Positions 1-11,631 of a DNA stretch of 64,000 nucleotides are shown here, piece after piece. The first letter of the stretch is position 1. Each line of letters starts with the position of its first letter. Both the position numbers and the translations under genes were made by a program. The DNA is from Cycas panzhihuaensis (Eukaryota; Cycadophyta), in the NCBI GenBank assembly GCA_023213395.1, contig CM041465.1:170197741-170261740 (forward strand), read 5' to 3'. The notes beneath the pieces are model-generated. The model was given only the letters and a program-made list of their open reading frames with translations, was not told where the DNA came from and did no database searches.

Positions 1-317
1 CATCATTGGAGGTTCTTTTGGTTGTGCATTTTTGGTTTTAGGGCTACAATTAGCTTGCCCATTTGGGGGCTACAGTTTGGAGGGTTCCTCGCCTCGAAGA
101 GGGAAGCTCACTTCTTCATAAAAGATTGGTATTTTGTTGTAATTTCACTCCTTTTTGGTATTATTTAACAATACATATTATTATTTACTTCTATGGATTT
201 TGTAATTCTTGTTCCTTGTTCTTTCTCCTATTGAATAGCATCTAGTTATTGTTTTTTATAGATTATTACCTATATTTTTTAGGAAAATTGCTATAAAAGT
301 AGAACTAGACTGCTAAA
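1..317 (+). repeat. 5' LTR (3' part) of a non-autonomous element
   Basis: This stretch is repeated at 2191-2507 with a constant offset of 2190 and only scattered substitutions. It is followed at once by a copia-type primer binding site, so it is read as the downstream part of a 5' LTR whose beginning lies left of the window. The final dinucleotide is CA in the 3' copy but AA here. Short open frames in both copies are LTR sequence, not genes. Confidence 0.8.
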
Positions 318-319
318 AG

Positions 320-331
320 TGGTATCAGAGC
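320..331 (+). other. Primer binding site, initiator-Met-tRNA type
   Basis: TGGTATCAGAGC lies two bases after the LTR end. This is the usual minus-strand primer site of plant Ty1/copia elements (complement of the 3' end of initiator methionine tRNA). It fixes the plus orientation of the element. Confidence 0.85.
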
Positions 332-535
332 TTTGTTTCAAAGGTAAAGTGTAAATAACACTTAGAACATATAAAGGTAATTATATTCATTCTTGAGAAA
401 GCATAATTATTCGCAAATAAGAAAAAGGGCTCTTTCGCAAAAGAGACATTTGTAGTAAGTGGTTATATGTAATGGCTTTTGACCAGTAGAAAATATAGAT
501 TTTAATCATTGAAGTACAACCTTTATTGAGAAAAA

Positions 536-1321
536 ATGGAGATAGATTTTTTTAATTTGGAGGATTATGAAGACATTAGAAAATGGATAGAAGACTTCAA
601 ATTCATGCCTAATACAGAGTTTGAAGAGTATAGACAATTATTAGAAATAATATTGAATGGATGAGCTTATGAGAGGTTCATTAATTAGGCTAAAAAACCT
701 TTTCTATGGTACCAATTTTCAGAGGCAACTACCACATCTTTTAAAGAATATAAGTAAGGTGAGATTCAAGTAGATGAGGAAGGGCAAGAAGAAGATATCA
801 TTGATGAGGACATCATAGAGGTTTTGCAAGTGCTAGAACGAGATCTAGCCCAAAGAAAATAATATGACGACATAGAAGACTTGGAGCATGCACAATCCAC
901 AAAAGAGTCTCATTTCAATATCAAAGAGGAAATCCAAGGTGAAGTTACACAAGAGCAGTACAAAGACAATGAAGAACAAGCTCCCAATGATCCTGCATTA
1001 CACATGCATATTTTGTTTGGTAGTTTTGTATGTCCTCTCTCTTTCCCCAGTTCAAAAATAATGCAAAATCCCTTCTCTCCTCAACACATAGTTAGCCATG
1101 CTCTAAATTTTCCTAACCTTAGTTTTTTTGTAGGTCAAATTTTAATTCCTCTTTGTAACCCTAGTCCATCTCTTTACTCACCTACTCCTTCAACCCCTAT
1201 AAACAATCCTCAACAGGACACCCTTCAAATTCAATCTGCTTATCAGGTTTCACCTCTTAGTATTACCTCTTATAAAACCCTATTCAACTTTTCCCAAAGT
1301 CCTTCAATTTCATATCATTAA
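536..1321 (+). pseudogene. Unrecognised internal ORF remnant of the first element
   Basis: From an ATG at 536 an acidic reading frame runs with in-frame stops near 661, 690, 754 and 860, then stays open from 881 to 1321 (146 codons). The first part is rich in Asp, Glu and aromatic residues. The second part turns to Ser/Pro/Asn-rich sequence. I see no protease, integrase or reverse transcriptase motif, and the whole internal region is only about 1.6 kb, so the element must rely on enzymes from elsewhere. It could be a decayed gag or a captured host fragment; I cannot tell which. Confidence 0.4.
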
Positions 1322-1899
1322 TATTATTTTTTTCCATTAAATATTTCCTTTTGTCTAAATACCATTCCTAAAAAGTTGTTAAAATATTTCTTTCATAGAG
1401 AACATCTATCATTGATTCCCTATCTTTCTCTCTCCCCCAAAAAGTGTTGTGGTCTAACAAAACTTGCACAAATTTTCATCTCCATCCAAGGTAGATTTTA
1501 AAATTTATCCCTTCTTCCTATACCTTCAAAGCTATGCTTAATCTTAGCTCATAATTCCACCTTTTCTTTTCCTTTTCACAATAAGCAATCATTAATCTAT
1601 GACCCTTATGATTAATTCTTCTCCTTCCATAAACCATTTCATTTGAAAACAAAATGTGTAAACATAAGGAAAGAATAGGGCATGGCAACTGAGACACCTC
1701 ACAGGTCCCAAGATCCCCCTGATGTAGATACAACATGTACCTAGCTATAGGAATAAACATTGACAAATGTCAAATGTCTGCTAGCAAAGTTCTATAGATG
1801 ATGCAAGATCGATCCAAATCTTCATGACCTACAAGATCTAGCAGGAGGTGGTTGAAGATTCGACAGATCTACAAGTAATTCTCAATACTTTGAGGGTGA
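1322..1899. other. AT-rich internal region without a gene
   Basis: This is the remaining interior of the first element, up to the 3' LTR. I see no coding motif in it. A purine-rich stretch at about 1890-1901 may be the polypurine tract. Confidence 0.4.
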
Positions 1900-2507
1900 A
1901 GTATTATTTTAAGGTGCAGGGAATTATAGCATTCCAAAATATGGTTGAAATATAGCATATGACCATTTAAATCAAAGGTCTTTGAATGACAATTCTAACG
2001 GTTCAAATGAAAGTCAATTCTAGCATTTGTATCAAAAGTTATGACTATTTAAAGATAGCCTGCTAATTTTAGAGAAGTTTTGGCTGACTTTTATTTGAGT
2101 AGTATTAAGAAGAATATCACCCAATCTAGTTAACTTCTAATTAAAGTATTTTAATCGCTATAAATAGAAAGTTTGGGCTGCATCCCAAACCATCGTTGGA
2201 GGTTCTTTTCGTTGTGTATTTTTGGTTCTAGGGCTGCAATTAGCTCGCCCATTTGGGGGCTACAGTTTGGAGGGTTCCTCACCTCAAAGAGGGAAGCTCA
2301 CTTCTTCATAAAAGATTGGTATTTTGTTGTAATTTTGCTCCTTTTTGGTATTATTTGATAATAAAGATTATTATTTACTTATGTGGATTTTGTAATTCTT
2401 GTTCCTTGTTCTTTCTCCTATTGAATAGCATCTAGTTATTGTTTTTTATAGATTATTACCTATATTTTTGAGGAAAATTGCTATAAAGGTAGGACTAGAC
2501 CACTACA
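1900..2507 (+). repeat. 3' LTR of the first element
   Basis: Positions 2191-2507 match window positions 1-317. The upstream limit is estimated, because the matching part of the 5' LTR lies outside the window; a purine-rich tract ending near 1901 suggests a start there. The LTR ends in ...ACTACA at 2507, and the next base belongs to a minus-strand copia gag, so the element sits inside that gag. Confidence 0.65.
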
Positions 2508-2830
2508 CCATCCCTTAAAAGATCCCAAGCTTCCTTGGTAGTACTTATATGATGAACCTTAGGAATGAAAAAATGATATGCTAAAGGAAAATCAACCTTA
2601 TCTAATGTAGCAAGAATCATGATAATTTTCTCTTTATCTTTCTTCTCAAGCATTTCCTTTTCCTCTTCTTCCTTGGGAATATCATATTTATCAGTAACAA
2701 ATTTCCACAAACCTCTAGCCATGAATAAACAGCTCATTTTAATTATACAAAAGAAATAGTTTTCTCCATTACACTTAGGTATCAGAAGATGCTAATCCCT
2801 TAAGTAATATTCATTTGTCTTATGAACGTA
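2508..2830 (-). pseudogene. Ty1/copia gag N-terminal relic
   Basis: On the minus strand the frame reads like the start of a copia gag. It has PKCNGENYFF followed by KMSCLFMARGLWKFV, which matches the common pattern of an N-x-W/F motif and a short helix ending in LW. Further on come KDKEKIIMILATLD and TTKEAWDLL, the second being the usual end of the first gag helix bundle. It stops where the LTR at 2507 begins, so the rest of gag was displaced by that insertion. It may belong with the minus-strand LTR at 5008-5204, but about 2.2 kb separates them, so the link is not proven. Confidence 0.6.
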
Positions 2831-4858
2831 TATAACCACGTCATTCTTCTCCATGATTGTAAATAACATGTTCCTTTTTTTAATTAACAAATTCACCTAA
2901 CATCAGTAACTTGTCCATTAATCATGCTCATCAAACTCTCTCATATCTCATATCCCTCATATATCATTGCCTTATACATTTCTCATATAGCTAGTAGTCA
3001 CATATAAAAAGTATTTAAAACACTTACTTCACCATCAAATCAATGTCTCATACATACCATAAACATCACACAAAGATCATGCACATCTCATGTTGCTATT
3101 AAATCATCAAGATACATCACACATCACTTGATCATTTAATACTCAAAACATGACTTATGCCACACATATCACCATACACCAAACCCATGCATATATTATT
3201 ATCAAAAAAGTCCCTTTTTGTAATGCATCATATATCAATTTACATGTCCTATCTTCTTAAATTCAATACCTCCTTCATACTTATCAAATGAGCGACAAAA
3301 CATTATCTCAAATGCATAATCATACAACTCTATAAGTAAGATAATAAAAACCTTGTCCTTGATTTTAAGACCTCCTTTTACCTTTAAGTCCTTACCAAGA
3401 CCAAAAAAATTACAATAATTTTCCTTAAAATGGTCTATAATAGCCTTCTAAGGTTCAAATAATGGTTATTCTAAGGTCAAGGGATAGACAAGAGAATGAT
3501 GTAAGCATTGCAAAAGAAAATTTTATTCAGTGACCACAGAGGGATCCAACACAAAAACTCAACTTTGGACTAAACTTTCTCTATGAAAATAGTTTCAAAA
3601 TATGTTAAATCATATACCAAAATGATGGGCTCTGAGTCAAGATTCCAATAGTTTAGACAATTTAAGGAATAAACTCCTAGAACTCAAGATATTAGGGAAA
3701 ATGTACAAGTACCCTTTTATGAAAAATAAAATAAATAAAAAAATATTTAAAATTTAACACCATTTATAAATTAAAACCAAGTCACATTGATGTACTATAT
3801 TATTGGGGAATGAAACTTTGGGTGGCTACTGGACTTCAAATGAATACATAATTTGATTATATTTCTAAAAACTTTAGAAGAATAATATATCACCTACACG
3901 CAGACTTTTGGTCGAAACATGCACAAATTGGTTAATAAAAACTATAATTTAAGATTGAATTAATGATGAGAGCTGATCTTTTGACTTGTTATTACTCAAT
4001 TTATGATCATGGCTAAGATTCATTTAGGAACAATTGTAATAATTCCAGTTATCTCTAGAAAAATCTAAATATAATAGATCAACATAAGGGATATGAAGCA
4101 AGTCACCAAAATAAAACCAAAATAATCTACAAATAAAATCAATAGATCCACATACGTGCTTCAAGAAAACTGCCTCTATGCACTATCATTGATGATAATA
4201 ACCCTCCTCTGGTGAAAAGTGATATTGCTTTAAAAAATGATTTCTTCCTAGATATGTAACCATGACCACAAATAAAGAATGTATACAGAATGTTGATAAA
4301 GTGATCATGCCACACAAATAAATAAACCATAATCTAACCAATTACCAAGTGGCTTATTATGTGATAATTTTCTATGATCCCCTTGCAGAGTCTTATAGAA
4401 TTCGCTAGCATTGAGATCCCAGGGCTTCACTCCATAACTCAACAAGTCTTAGAACTTGCTTTCCCTTTTCTCCTTTCTACCACTCTCTCCCTGATGCCCA
4501 TAACTAGTAGAATTACTAGAGTTTCCATCCCTAATCAAACTTGCAATGACATTATCACAAGTTATATGCCCACCAACACAATATGGATGATTAGCAGTGA
4601 GGAGAGAGTAAAGATGAAGCTGTAATATCTAACTCTCTATATAAGGGTGCAACAATAGATGTAAGGGCACAATGACAAAAACCTAGGGTAAATAGAGAAC
4701 CATGAAATAACGAGCATATGTGTACAATATTATACAACCTTTAATGAAATAGTGAATTAGAAGGGTAGATTTTTCCACCACGGCCAATAGCAATAGGCTA
4801 ACCACAAACATGTCTCTGATATAAACTACAAATAAAACACTACAAATTACCACAAATC
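2831..4858. other. AT-rich region, no gene recognised
   Basis: Very AT-rich sequence between the gag relic and the minus-strand LTR. The open frames are short and show no motif. It may be the leader of the minus-strand copia element, or that leader plus an unrecognised insertion. Confidence 0.35.
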
Positions 4859-4876
4859 TTTTTTTTTTTTTTTTTT
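4859..4876. repeat. Poly(T) tract, 18 bases
   Basis: Uninterrupted run of T. On the minus strand it is a poly(A) tract. It could be the tail of a retroposed sequence reading on the minus strand, but no body was recognised. Confidence 0.8.
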
Positions 4877-4905
4877 GAAAAATATGTGCCTTAATTCCAC
4901 CATGT

Positions 4906-4987
4906 AGAATTTTATTAGCCTTAAGCTTCATGATGGATATCACACAAGAATTTTATTAACCTTAATCTTCATGATGGATATCCTGCT
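4906..4987. repeat. Tandem duplication of about 41 bp
   Basis: Two adjacent copies begin at 4906 and 4947. Each contains AGAATTTTATTA and TTCATGATGGATATC and they differ at a few positions. The duplication lies just downstream (minus strand) of the primer site of the neighbouring LTR. Confidence 0.75.
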
Positions 4988-4991
4988 TTAA

Positions 4992-5007
4992 CCTAGCTTT
5001 GATACCA
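4992..5007 (-). other. Primer binding site, minus strand
   Basis: Read on the minus strand, TGGTATCAAAGC directly follows the ...TCAACA end of the LTR at 5008-5204. This identifies that LTR as the 5' LTR of a minus-strand copia element. Confidence 0.8.
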
Positions 5008-5204
5008 TGTTGAATTCATATAAACAAATAAGCAAAAATACCAAGATCCAAAAATGGTATTGCAAGATGCCTTTAATTAAAACTCGATAAAAGGTTACAT
5101 CATACAATATGTTTATATACCTATTAAATGGATGAAAGGATAATTATTTGTAGGCTGACCAAAATACCAAAATAATAAATATGTATTACATTAATTTTCC
5201 AACA
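5008..5204 (-). repeat. Short copia LTR (197 bp)
   Basis: The stretch begins TGTTGAATTC and ends TTTTCCAACA, giving the TG...CA termini of an LTR, and it is flanked on one side by a primer site. No second copy was found in the window, so the element is truncated, or its 3' end has been lost or displaced. Its outer end abuts the integrase relic that starts at about 5213, so this copia inserted into, or recombined next to, the gypsy relic. Confidence 0.7.
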
Positions 5205-5212
5205 AGTCACAT

Positions 5213-5788
5213 ACCATCTACAAGCCAATGGCCAAGTTGAAGCATTTAACAAGACTTTGGCTAAGATTTTAGCCATGATCATAGTAATCTCACATCATGA
5301 TTGGCATATTCAATTATTTTCAACACTATGGGCATACTGAATTTCGATTAGAAAGGCTACTGATATAATACTTTTTTCCTTAGTTTACGATGTTGGAGCA
5401 ATCCTTCCTCTTGAGATCAAAATCCCTTCATTATGTGTTTCATTGAAAGAATTTATTGATAAAGAGTTTTAAAGAGAAGTGCATCTTTTAGAACTAGAGA
5501 AAGTCAATAAAACTCATTTATCAACACTATAAAATAACTTTGCTTCTAAAGTAAGGATTTAGGCTACTCACGATAGACAACCTAGACTAGCAAAATTTTG
5601 TATTAGTAATAAGGTATTGAAGTTGGAATACTTTTAGGATAAACTGTGTGAATTCTCTCCAAAGTAGACCAGACCCTATTTAGTTATTAAGGACTTGGGA
5701 AATGTTACCTACTAAGTTTCTACCTTAGAAGGCTTAGAGTTCAAAAAGCTTGTTAATTCCCAATTTCTAAGACAGTTCTATGCCTAAT
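5213..5788 (+). pseudogene. Tat-type gypsy integrase C-terminal half, decayed
   Basis: The frame starts with the region around the third catalytic residue (YHLQANGQVEAF, where a functional copy has the same Glu). It continues through HDWHIQLFSTLWAY, GAILPLEIKIPSL, a YVLKLEYF-like segment and the ending TLEGLEFKKLVNSQFLRQFYA. Each of these has a direct counterpart, in the same order, in the integrase of the GC-rich element (35930-36484). Several in-frame stops make it non-functional. Base composition is strongly AT, with many positions equivalent to C-to-T or G-to-A changes, consistent with old methylated DNA. The N-terminal half is missing; the copia LTR at 5008-5204 takes its place. Confidence 0.85.
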
Positions 5789-6823
5789 GGCATCCCATCT
5801 CCTCAAAGAGGATAAACTACAAATCCAAAATGTTGTATTGTCTAATGAGCTAAAATTATGGACAACATTCTTTTAAGTGATATTTTGACTTCTATTTTAT
5901 AAGGTAACATTCTTTCAACCATGTAAGGCTATTGTCCTATCTTTAGGCATAGGTATTGGTTGTTAGAATTTGTCTTTTAATCAATAATTTTATACATTAT
6001 CATTACTTACTTTCCTCTTTTAAGTTTCCAACTCAAAAGAGAACTTTGACCCCCAATTTCACCCTCATAACTATTTATAAAATAAGATTTATTTTGTCAA
6101 TTTTAGTTAATTTACCATTTGTTTGTTTGGTCTTATTGCCTTTAGTTTTCACCTTTGAGTTTTCCCTTTACTCATTACTTGTTACTTTTTTTTCATTCAT
6201 AATCCTTAGTTCTCTTTACTTACACTCTAAAGGTGAATATTCATTCTGCCACCTTTCCTTTATAATTAGAGACATTGTGATTTAGATTTTCTTTTTCATC
6301 CTTGCAGTTCAACCTTTGAGGAGCTTGGTTGTTTTTATTCTACTTTAATTTTGTTAAAAAGGAGTAATCCTTATTGCATTGAGAAGGGGTATTTCATAAT
6401 TAGATGATTGTGGTGGTCTTTCTCTTTAAAAAAAAAGTTGAAATCAATTTTTTTTTTTAAATCAAAGAAAAGTAAAAATAAAGAAGAAGAAGAAGAAATA
6501 TAAAGTATATTGTTATTATCATCCTCTTATAATTTGGGGTAATTCGTATGATGGCTTTGTTCCTACCTATATTTACTATAGGCCAGGCTCATTTGGGTGG
6601 GTCACTTAGGATTTTTGGATCTAGCTACTTGGGTCTATCATAGCCTAAGTTGTGATCAAACCTTATTTGACAACTTTTAATTATTGGATTGTTATCTTAC
6701 TTATGATATTATCCTTTTCTCCTTATATTTGAAACCACTTCTCTATCATTTTACACCAATATCTCATTGATTGATTCTTGCAACTTCCCTTTATTAATCA
6801 CTCTATCCCCAAATTTAGTTACT
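5789..6823. other. Spacer between integrase and RNase H relics
   Basis: About 1 kb of T-rich sequence without a recognisable gene on either strand. It contains GAA/AAG-rich simple sequence at about 6475-6500. In the large GC-rich element the equivalent interval is about 3.7 kb and holds an antisense gene; nothing like that gene is visible here. Confidence 0.5.
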
Positions 6824-7212
6824 ATGACATTGAGTATATTTATCGATAGAGGTAGTAGAGGCAACCTAGGACCATTCGTCATTGTATGGATGATATATGG
6901 TCAATTGAAAGACCTCCTTCTATCTATTGGTCTATTTCTACCAAGAGCAACCAATGATAAAGATGAGTATTTTGCTATTATAGGAGCCTTATGAGATATT
7001 TTACAGTTCTATCATAATATTATTATCATTCACTCAGACTCTTAGATCATTGTTTACTAGGTAGTTGACGTTTATTAGATCTACTCTACTTAGCTCCTTA
7101 CTTTGTATCACCATACTTTATTATCGATATCCTTGTTCTCTTATGTTACCATTCAATATATCCCACAATCACTTAATACTGAATCTAACACTTTAGTTTC
7201 TATTATCCTAGA
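6824..7212 (+). pseudogene. Archaeal-type RNase H (aRNH) relic
   Basis: From the ATG at 6824 the frame reads LSIFIDRGSRGNLGP, then GLFLPRATNDKDEYFAIIGAL, IIHSDS, and IQYIPQSLNTESNTLV. These are the four catalytic-residue blocks of a class I RNase H in order, each aligning with the intact copy at 40185-40607. Several stops (first at about 6992) and substitutions have inactivated it, for example FIDRG for TDGG. It follows the integrase relic in the arrangement known for Tat-lineage elements with two RNases H. Confidence 0.85.
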
Positions 7213-7995
7213 TAATTATCTTAGGTAGACTTCACATATGCTAGGGGTACCTCACTCTTAAATTAGTATAAACTACTACCTCGTAAAGAGTATAAACTAT
7301 AGGTCTTGAAAACAGAAGTATGAGCCTTGTGAAAGCTGAGTAGATAGACTTGAGATAAGATGAAATGTTAGAAAAGATAGACCCACGTGGGAATTCTAGG
7401 TCAAAGAGGATCTTGGCAAGGGGCAAGCCCCTTGAAGCCTCTTACCACTAGAAGGAGCCAATGAGGAATCCATTATACTCATGAAACTAGTTGTTTATTA
7501 AGTAATCAATTTTGTTCATTTTATAAACAATATTTTTCTTCCTAAATATATTATATAGATATAGATTTTGATCTGTGTTTTATAATCTACCTTGAATATG
7601 ATGTGAATGTTATAAGCCTTTCTATAAAAGGCTTGTATTATTCCATTTTCTACTCCTATAAACTTATTACTATTTGTTTTCGTTCAGATGGTCTTAAGTT
7701 TATGAGAATAGAATTGGTAAATCTTTTCTATCTACTCCTTCATATTCTTTAGTTTGTCTTCTTGCCTTTGCTTCCCTTATATATTTCCTTTTAAAACTCC
7801 TCTTAAATTTGGAATGAGTATAAATTACCATGTACATATTAAAGAAAAGTGACCCAATTTTGGTTATCTTAATCATAATAGACTTCCTTTTTAACTCAAA
7901 ATTTCATCATTTTATTCTATCAATAAAGGTCCTTTTCACATCTATAAAATTTAACCTTTTTTATGATGATTTTTGTAGCTTTAAATGTGACAAAT
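7213..7995. other. AT-rich region, no gene recognised
   Basis: In an intact Tat element the 3' LTR would follow here. I cannot identify LTR termini or a second copy. The region ends at the 5-bp sequence CAAAT that precedes the LTR at 7996. Confidence 0.35.
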
Positions 7996-8372
7996 TATTG
8001 GGGTTAATGATCATCACCCCACTCCCACCTTTCACACATGTGAGTGCACACTCCACTCCCACCTTTCACATATGTGGATGCACACATGTGAAGGTAAGTC
8101 AAGTAAGGTTAAGTTGATTTGAGTTAAGTTGTTGAGTTATGTAATATTTTATTGTTGTTTGAATTTTAGGGGTTGAGGAGTTTCCCTCCTCCCCCAAACT
8201 ATATATTTGAAGGGGTGTGCAACCCTAGTGTCTTTAGACACTGCCTCTTTTGGAAATTTGCTATGTACTCTTTCAAAGATAGATTAAATATAGAGCCTTA
8301 TGTGTTTATGCAATAATGTTTTTGATTATTTGATTATGCTTTACTTTGTCTCCATCATTGTATAATCCTTCA
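7996..8372 (+). repeat. 5' LTR (377 bp)
   Basis: The same sequence recurs at 12906-13282. It contains a TATA-like CTATATATTTGA at about 8200-8211 and two nested copies of a CACTCCCACCTTTCACA motif near its start. The first dinucleotide is TA instead of TG, probably by mutation; the end is CTTCA. Confidence 0.85.
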
Positions 8373-8374
8373 TT

Positions 8375-8388
8375 TGGTATTAGAGCTT
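8375..8388 (+). other. Primer binding site
   Basis: TGGTATTAGAGCTT begins two bases after the 5' LTR. It is one base different from the standard initiator-Met-tRNA-type site. Confidence 0.8.
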
Positions 8389-11300
8389 AGATTGCTAGCC
8401 TATTAAAGGTTTTTTTTAGAAGAAAGAAGATTCATTAGCATCTAAAGCAGATTTACTCACAGCAAGCTAATATTGGTTATATTCATTTTCTGTAAAGTTT
8501 CTTTACAGTTTCTCATATTATTTTTTATCAAAGATCTAATTATTTTTTATTTATATTTATAAAATAACACATATTTTCATAGATCTATGTAGGAGCATAG
8601 CTACAATTAGCAAATATTCAATATTTCATCACTCTACGAAGTTTCTATTAACAAGTTTTACATATTTTGTTAAATATTTGACCATTTTTTTGTATATTTT
8701 ATCTATTTATTTAATATTTTTTTAGATCTATGCAATATTTGGTGCATATTCAGCCTAACAAGTTTTTTAGAGAAGTTATACTAAGTTTTCATTTGATATT
8801 TTATAAGATTTTATTATCTATTCACTATTTTTTTTAAGGTTTGGAAAGGAACTTGTGCTTTTACAGTTGGTGTAGTCTCCATGTTGAATGAAACCATAGC
8901 AAATCACCAATCATTTCGAAGCTCTCTAAGTTAGTTCTACACTGGATTCAACAGTCTCAATTTTTGATGCTCTGATGAAGAAATCTCCCTCCCAGAAGTT
9001 CAACATTTTTTTGGTAGTAGAACCCTACTACCCTTTCTCTCATTTGCTTGTTTTAGCTTCTTTTTTTATTAGATTTTTTGTATGAGAGGGTGCAAGTCTA
9101 ATCTAAGATACACTAAGCAAGTTTAACCTAATTTTAAGTATTTCTTAGGCCGCATGGTCTCCATATAGGCATACGACCTCCCTGGGAACCAGAGCTTCAT
9201 TCTCTATACATAAGTATCTGTTTGTCATGAAATTTGACAGAGATCTTACCATCAACTATATCAAGCTACTCCTCTAGTTTCGTCAGATTTCATTTCTCCA
9301 TTGGTGAGATCTAACCTACTAAAGTTTTCTCTCTAAGTACATCCTTCTATTGATATATTTTTTTATTCTTTTATATAAAAAATTATATTTTTTTAAAATA
9401 TTTTTATTGATCTATCTTTGTAGACCCTTGACACCCACATCTGGTTTATTTTTGAAGGTGTTTAATCATTAATTAGATCAAAAAAATATTTTTCATTTTA
9501 CATTTATTTTTCAAGTTTATTTTTTAGGCAACTTAATACCCTCGATTTAGCAAGCTTGTGCAAAAGATCTAGCGCTTGAAACCCCTAAAAGTAACCACTC
9601 GTTGTGATTCTTATTAAGCCAGTGAAAGAAACAGTTTGGGATTTCATTGATCGTATAGTGAGATTTCTCATCTTGATCGGCTGCTACTCTATTTAGCTTC
9701 TATTTAATCTGTAGGCTTCTTCTCAATGCACAAGAAATGGATTGTTGTGAATTTTTACCATCACTTGACTGCCCAAGACACCTTGTTACTTGTCAAAATT
9801 TGCCTCATTCTATGGCTTATAGAGTGAGATCTAGCCTTGGCTCTGTTTTCTCTAATTTTTCATTAGCCTTTCATTATTATTATTTCTTTTTTTTTGAATT
9901 TTTCTTACAAAATCTAAAGTTTCCCTACTCATGTGCCCTTTGTGAGTCTATCTCAACTTAGATCTGATAGTATTTGAAGTAGTTTTCACCTTCGTTAAGC
10001 TTTGCACAACTATGGTATTTCATCATTATTCATTTCTTTATATTTAAACCTTATAAACATTGACATAAATTTTTATAAAGTTTATTTTAATCAAACTTCA
10101 GTTTATAACTTTTCAAATCCTTGTTTAAGGTAATAGTGCCCCTTAAGTGTTAGCCCCTCGGTTCTCTCAAACCTACATAAATTTTAGTTCATTTATTAAA
10201 AGGACCTTTTCAACTTTAAAAAATTCTTCTTTTTTATTTTTTTAAAATTTTCATTAAAACATAGGATCCTTGGCTAATTTTTATCATATCTCTTGACTGG
10301 AGTATCAGTTTCTGACAAAACCTATCTTGTTGAGTCTGAAATTTTCTGAAGTATAATTTAGACTAGTTATTTACTATATTTGGAGCCGATTTGACCTGAT
10401 TTCAATCAGTTTAAAGTCAATCATTTATTTTCAAAGTCTTTTTAAATTATTTTCACAAAATCTCTTTTTTATCATATTATACTTTATCACTGAGAGATTA
10501 AATTTTACCTAGATATGCTCTACAGTAATATATTTTTAACAAATTTTATCACCATCTACTCATTTTATTTTTTACGATTTGTTTTAATCATTATTTTAAT
10601 TGGTGAAAGTGACACTTCAGTGTTTTTAAATATGTTTACATAAAAAGTATTACTTACATTTTCAGTTGTATCTCCTCAATTAGAAATTAGATTTCCAAAC
10701 CGTAAGATTCATTGGAATCCTGATTCAGAGCACTACTTCCTAAAAGTATCTTTTGCTTGATTTTACTAATTACCTTACAAGTTTGAGTAGGTCAAAGTTG
10801 ACCTTATTTTTACTGCCTATTTTATTAATCTTGGCAGGATACTTTTTACAATTTTCTTAATATCTTGAGTTTCATAGCTCAAAACTAAGTACCGTCTGAT
10901 TTTAGTGAAAGATTTTTTAGAGATCTATAGTTTTAAGTTATTTTTATTTCATTTTGTGTCTATTTTTTAGGTGCTCTAAGCTATCAATGTTGAGGTACAT
11001 AACATCTTTCAATTTATCATTATTACATATTTTTATATATTATTTTTTAAGTTTTTTAATTAAAACGTATATTAAACAACTTTCTAAACTATATTTGATT
11101 ATTTTACATTATTCTATAAGATTTTTACTAGCATGTCATAATATTTTGAGCCCTAAGCTCCTGTTAAGCCTCAAAAAGAGGACTTTATCTCTCGTACATT
11201 AAAATCTTGATTTGCAGGAATCTGTTTTCAAAACAGTCAGTTCTATTGACTAGATATTTTATTGATCTTGAAATTGGTGTAATCTCACCTTATTTTGACA

Positions 11301-11584
11301 TTGGTTAGTATAGCTTTAAAGCTATTCAACTTGAGTATTCAAAATATCCCAACATGTTTTTCTTCTAAACTTTTTTAAAGGAGTTTTTTATCCTATTTCT
11401 TATTGACACTTATAATACATATTAAAGGCTTTCATTTAACTTTCATATAGCTCTTTTTAAGCTAATTTGTAGTAGAAATTGATCATAAAGCATGTCATAA
11501 TCCAAGTGGTTTTGCAATATAAAATGTGTATAATTCATCCTTTTAAGGTTCTTCTTTATATTTTTTTATCTTTCTAAAGTAAAA

Positions 11585-11631
<47 letters not shown>

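Noticed and set aside
4683-4943. Minus-strand 86-codon frame with hydrophobic segments
   Set aside because: Its lysine run is the complement of an 18-base T tract and its start lies in a tandem duplication, so it is not convincing as a gene.
9737-9961. 74-codon frame in the long leader as a possible leader peptide
   Set aside because: The homologous place in the inverted leader does not show an obviously matching frame.
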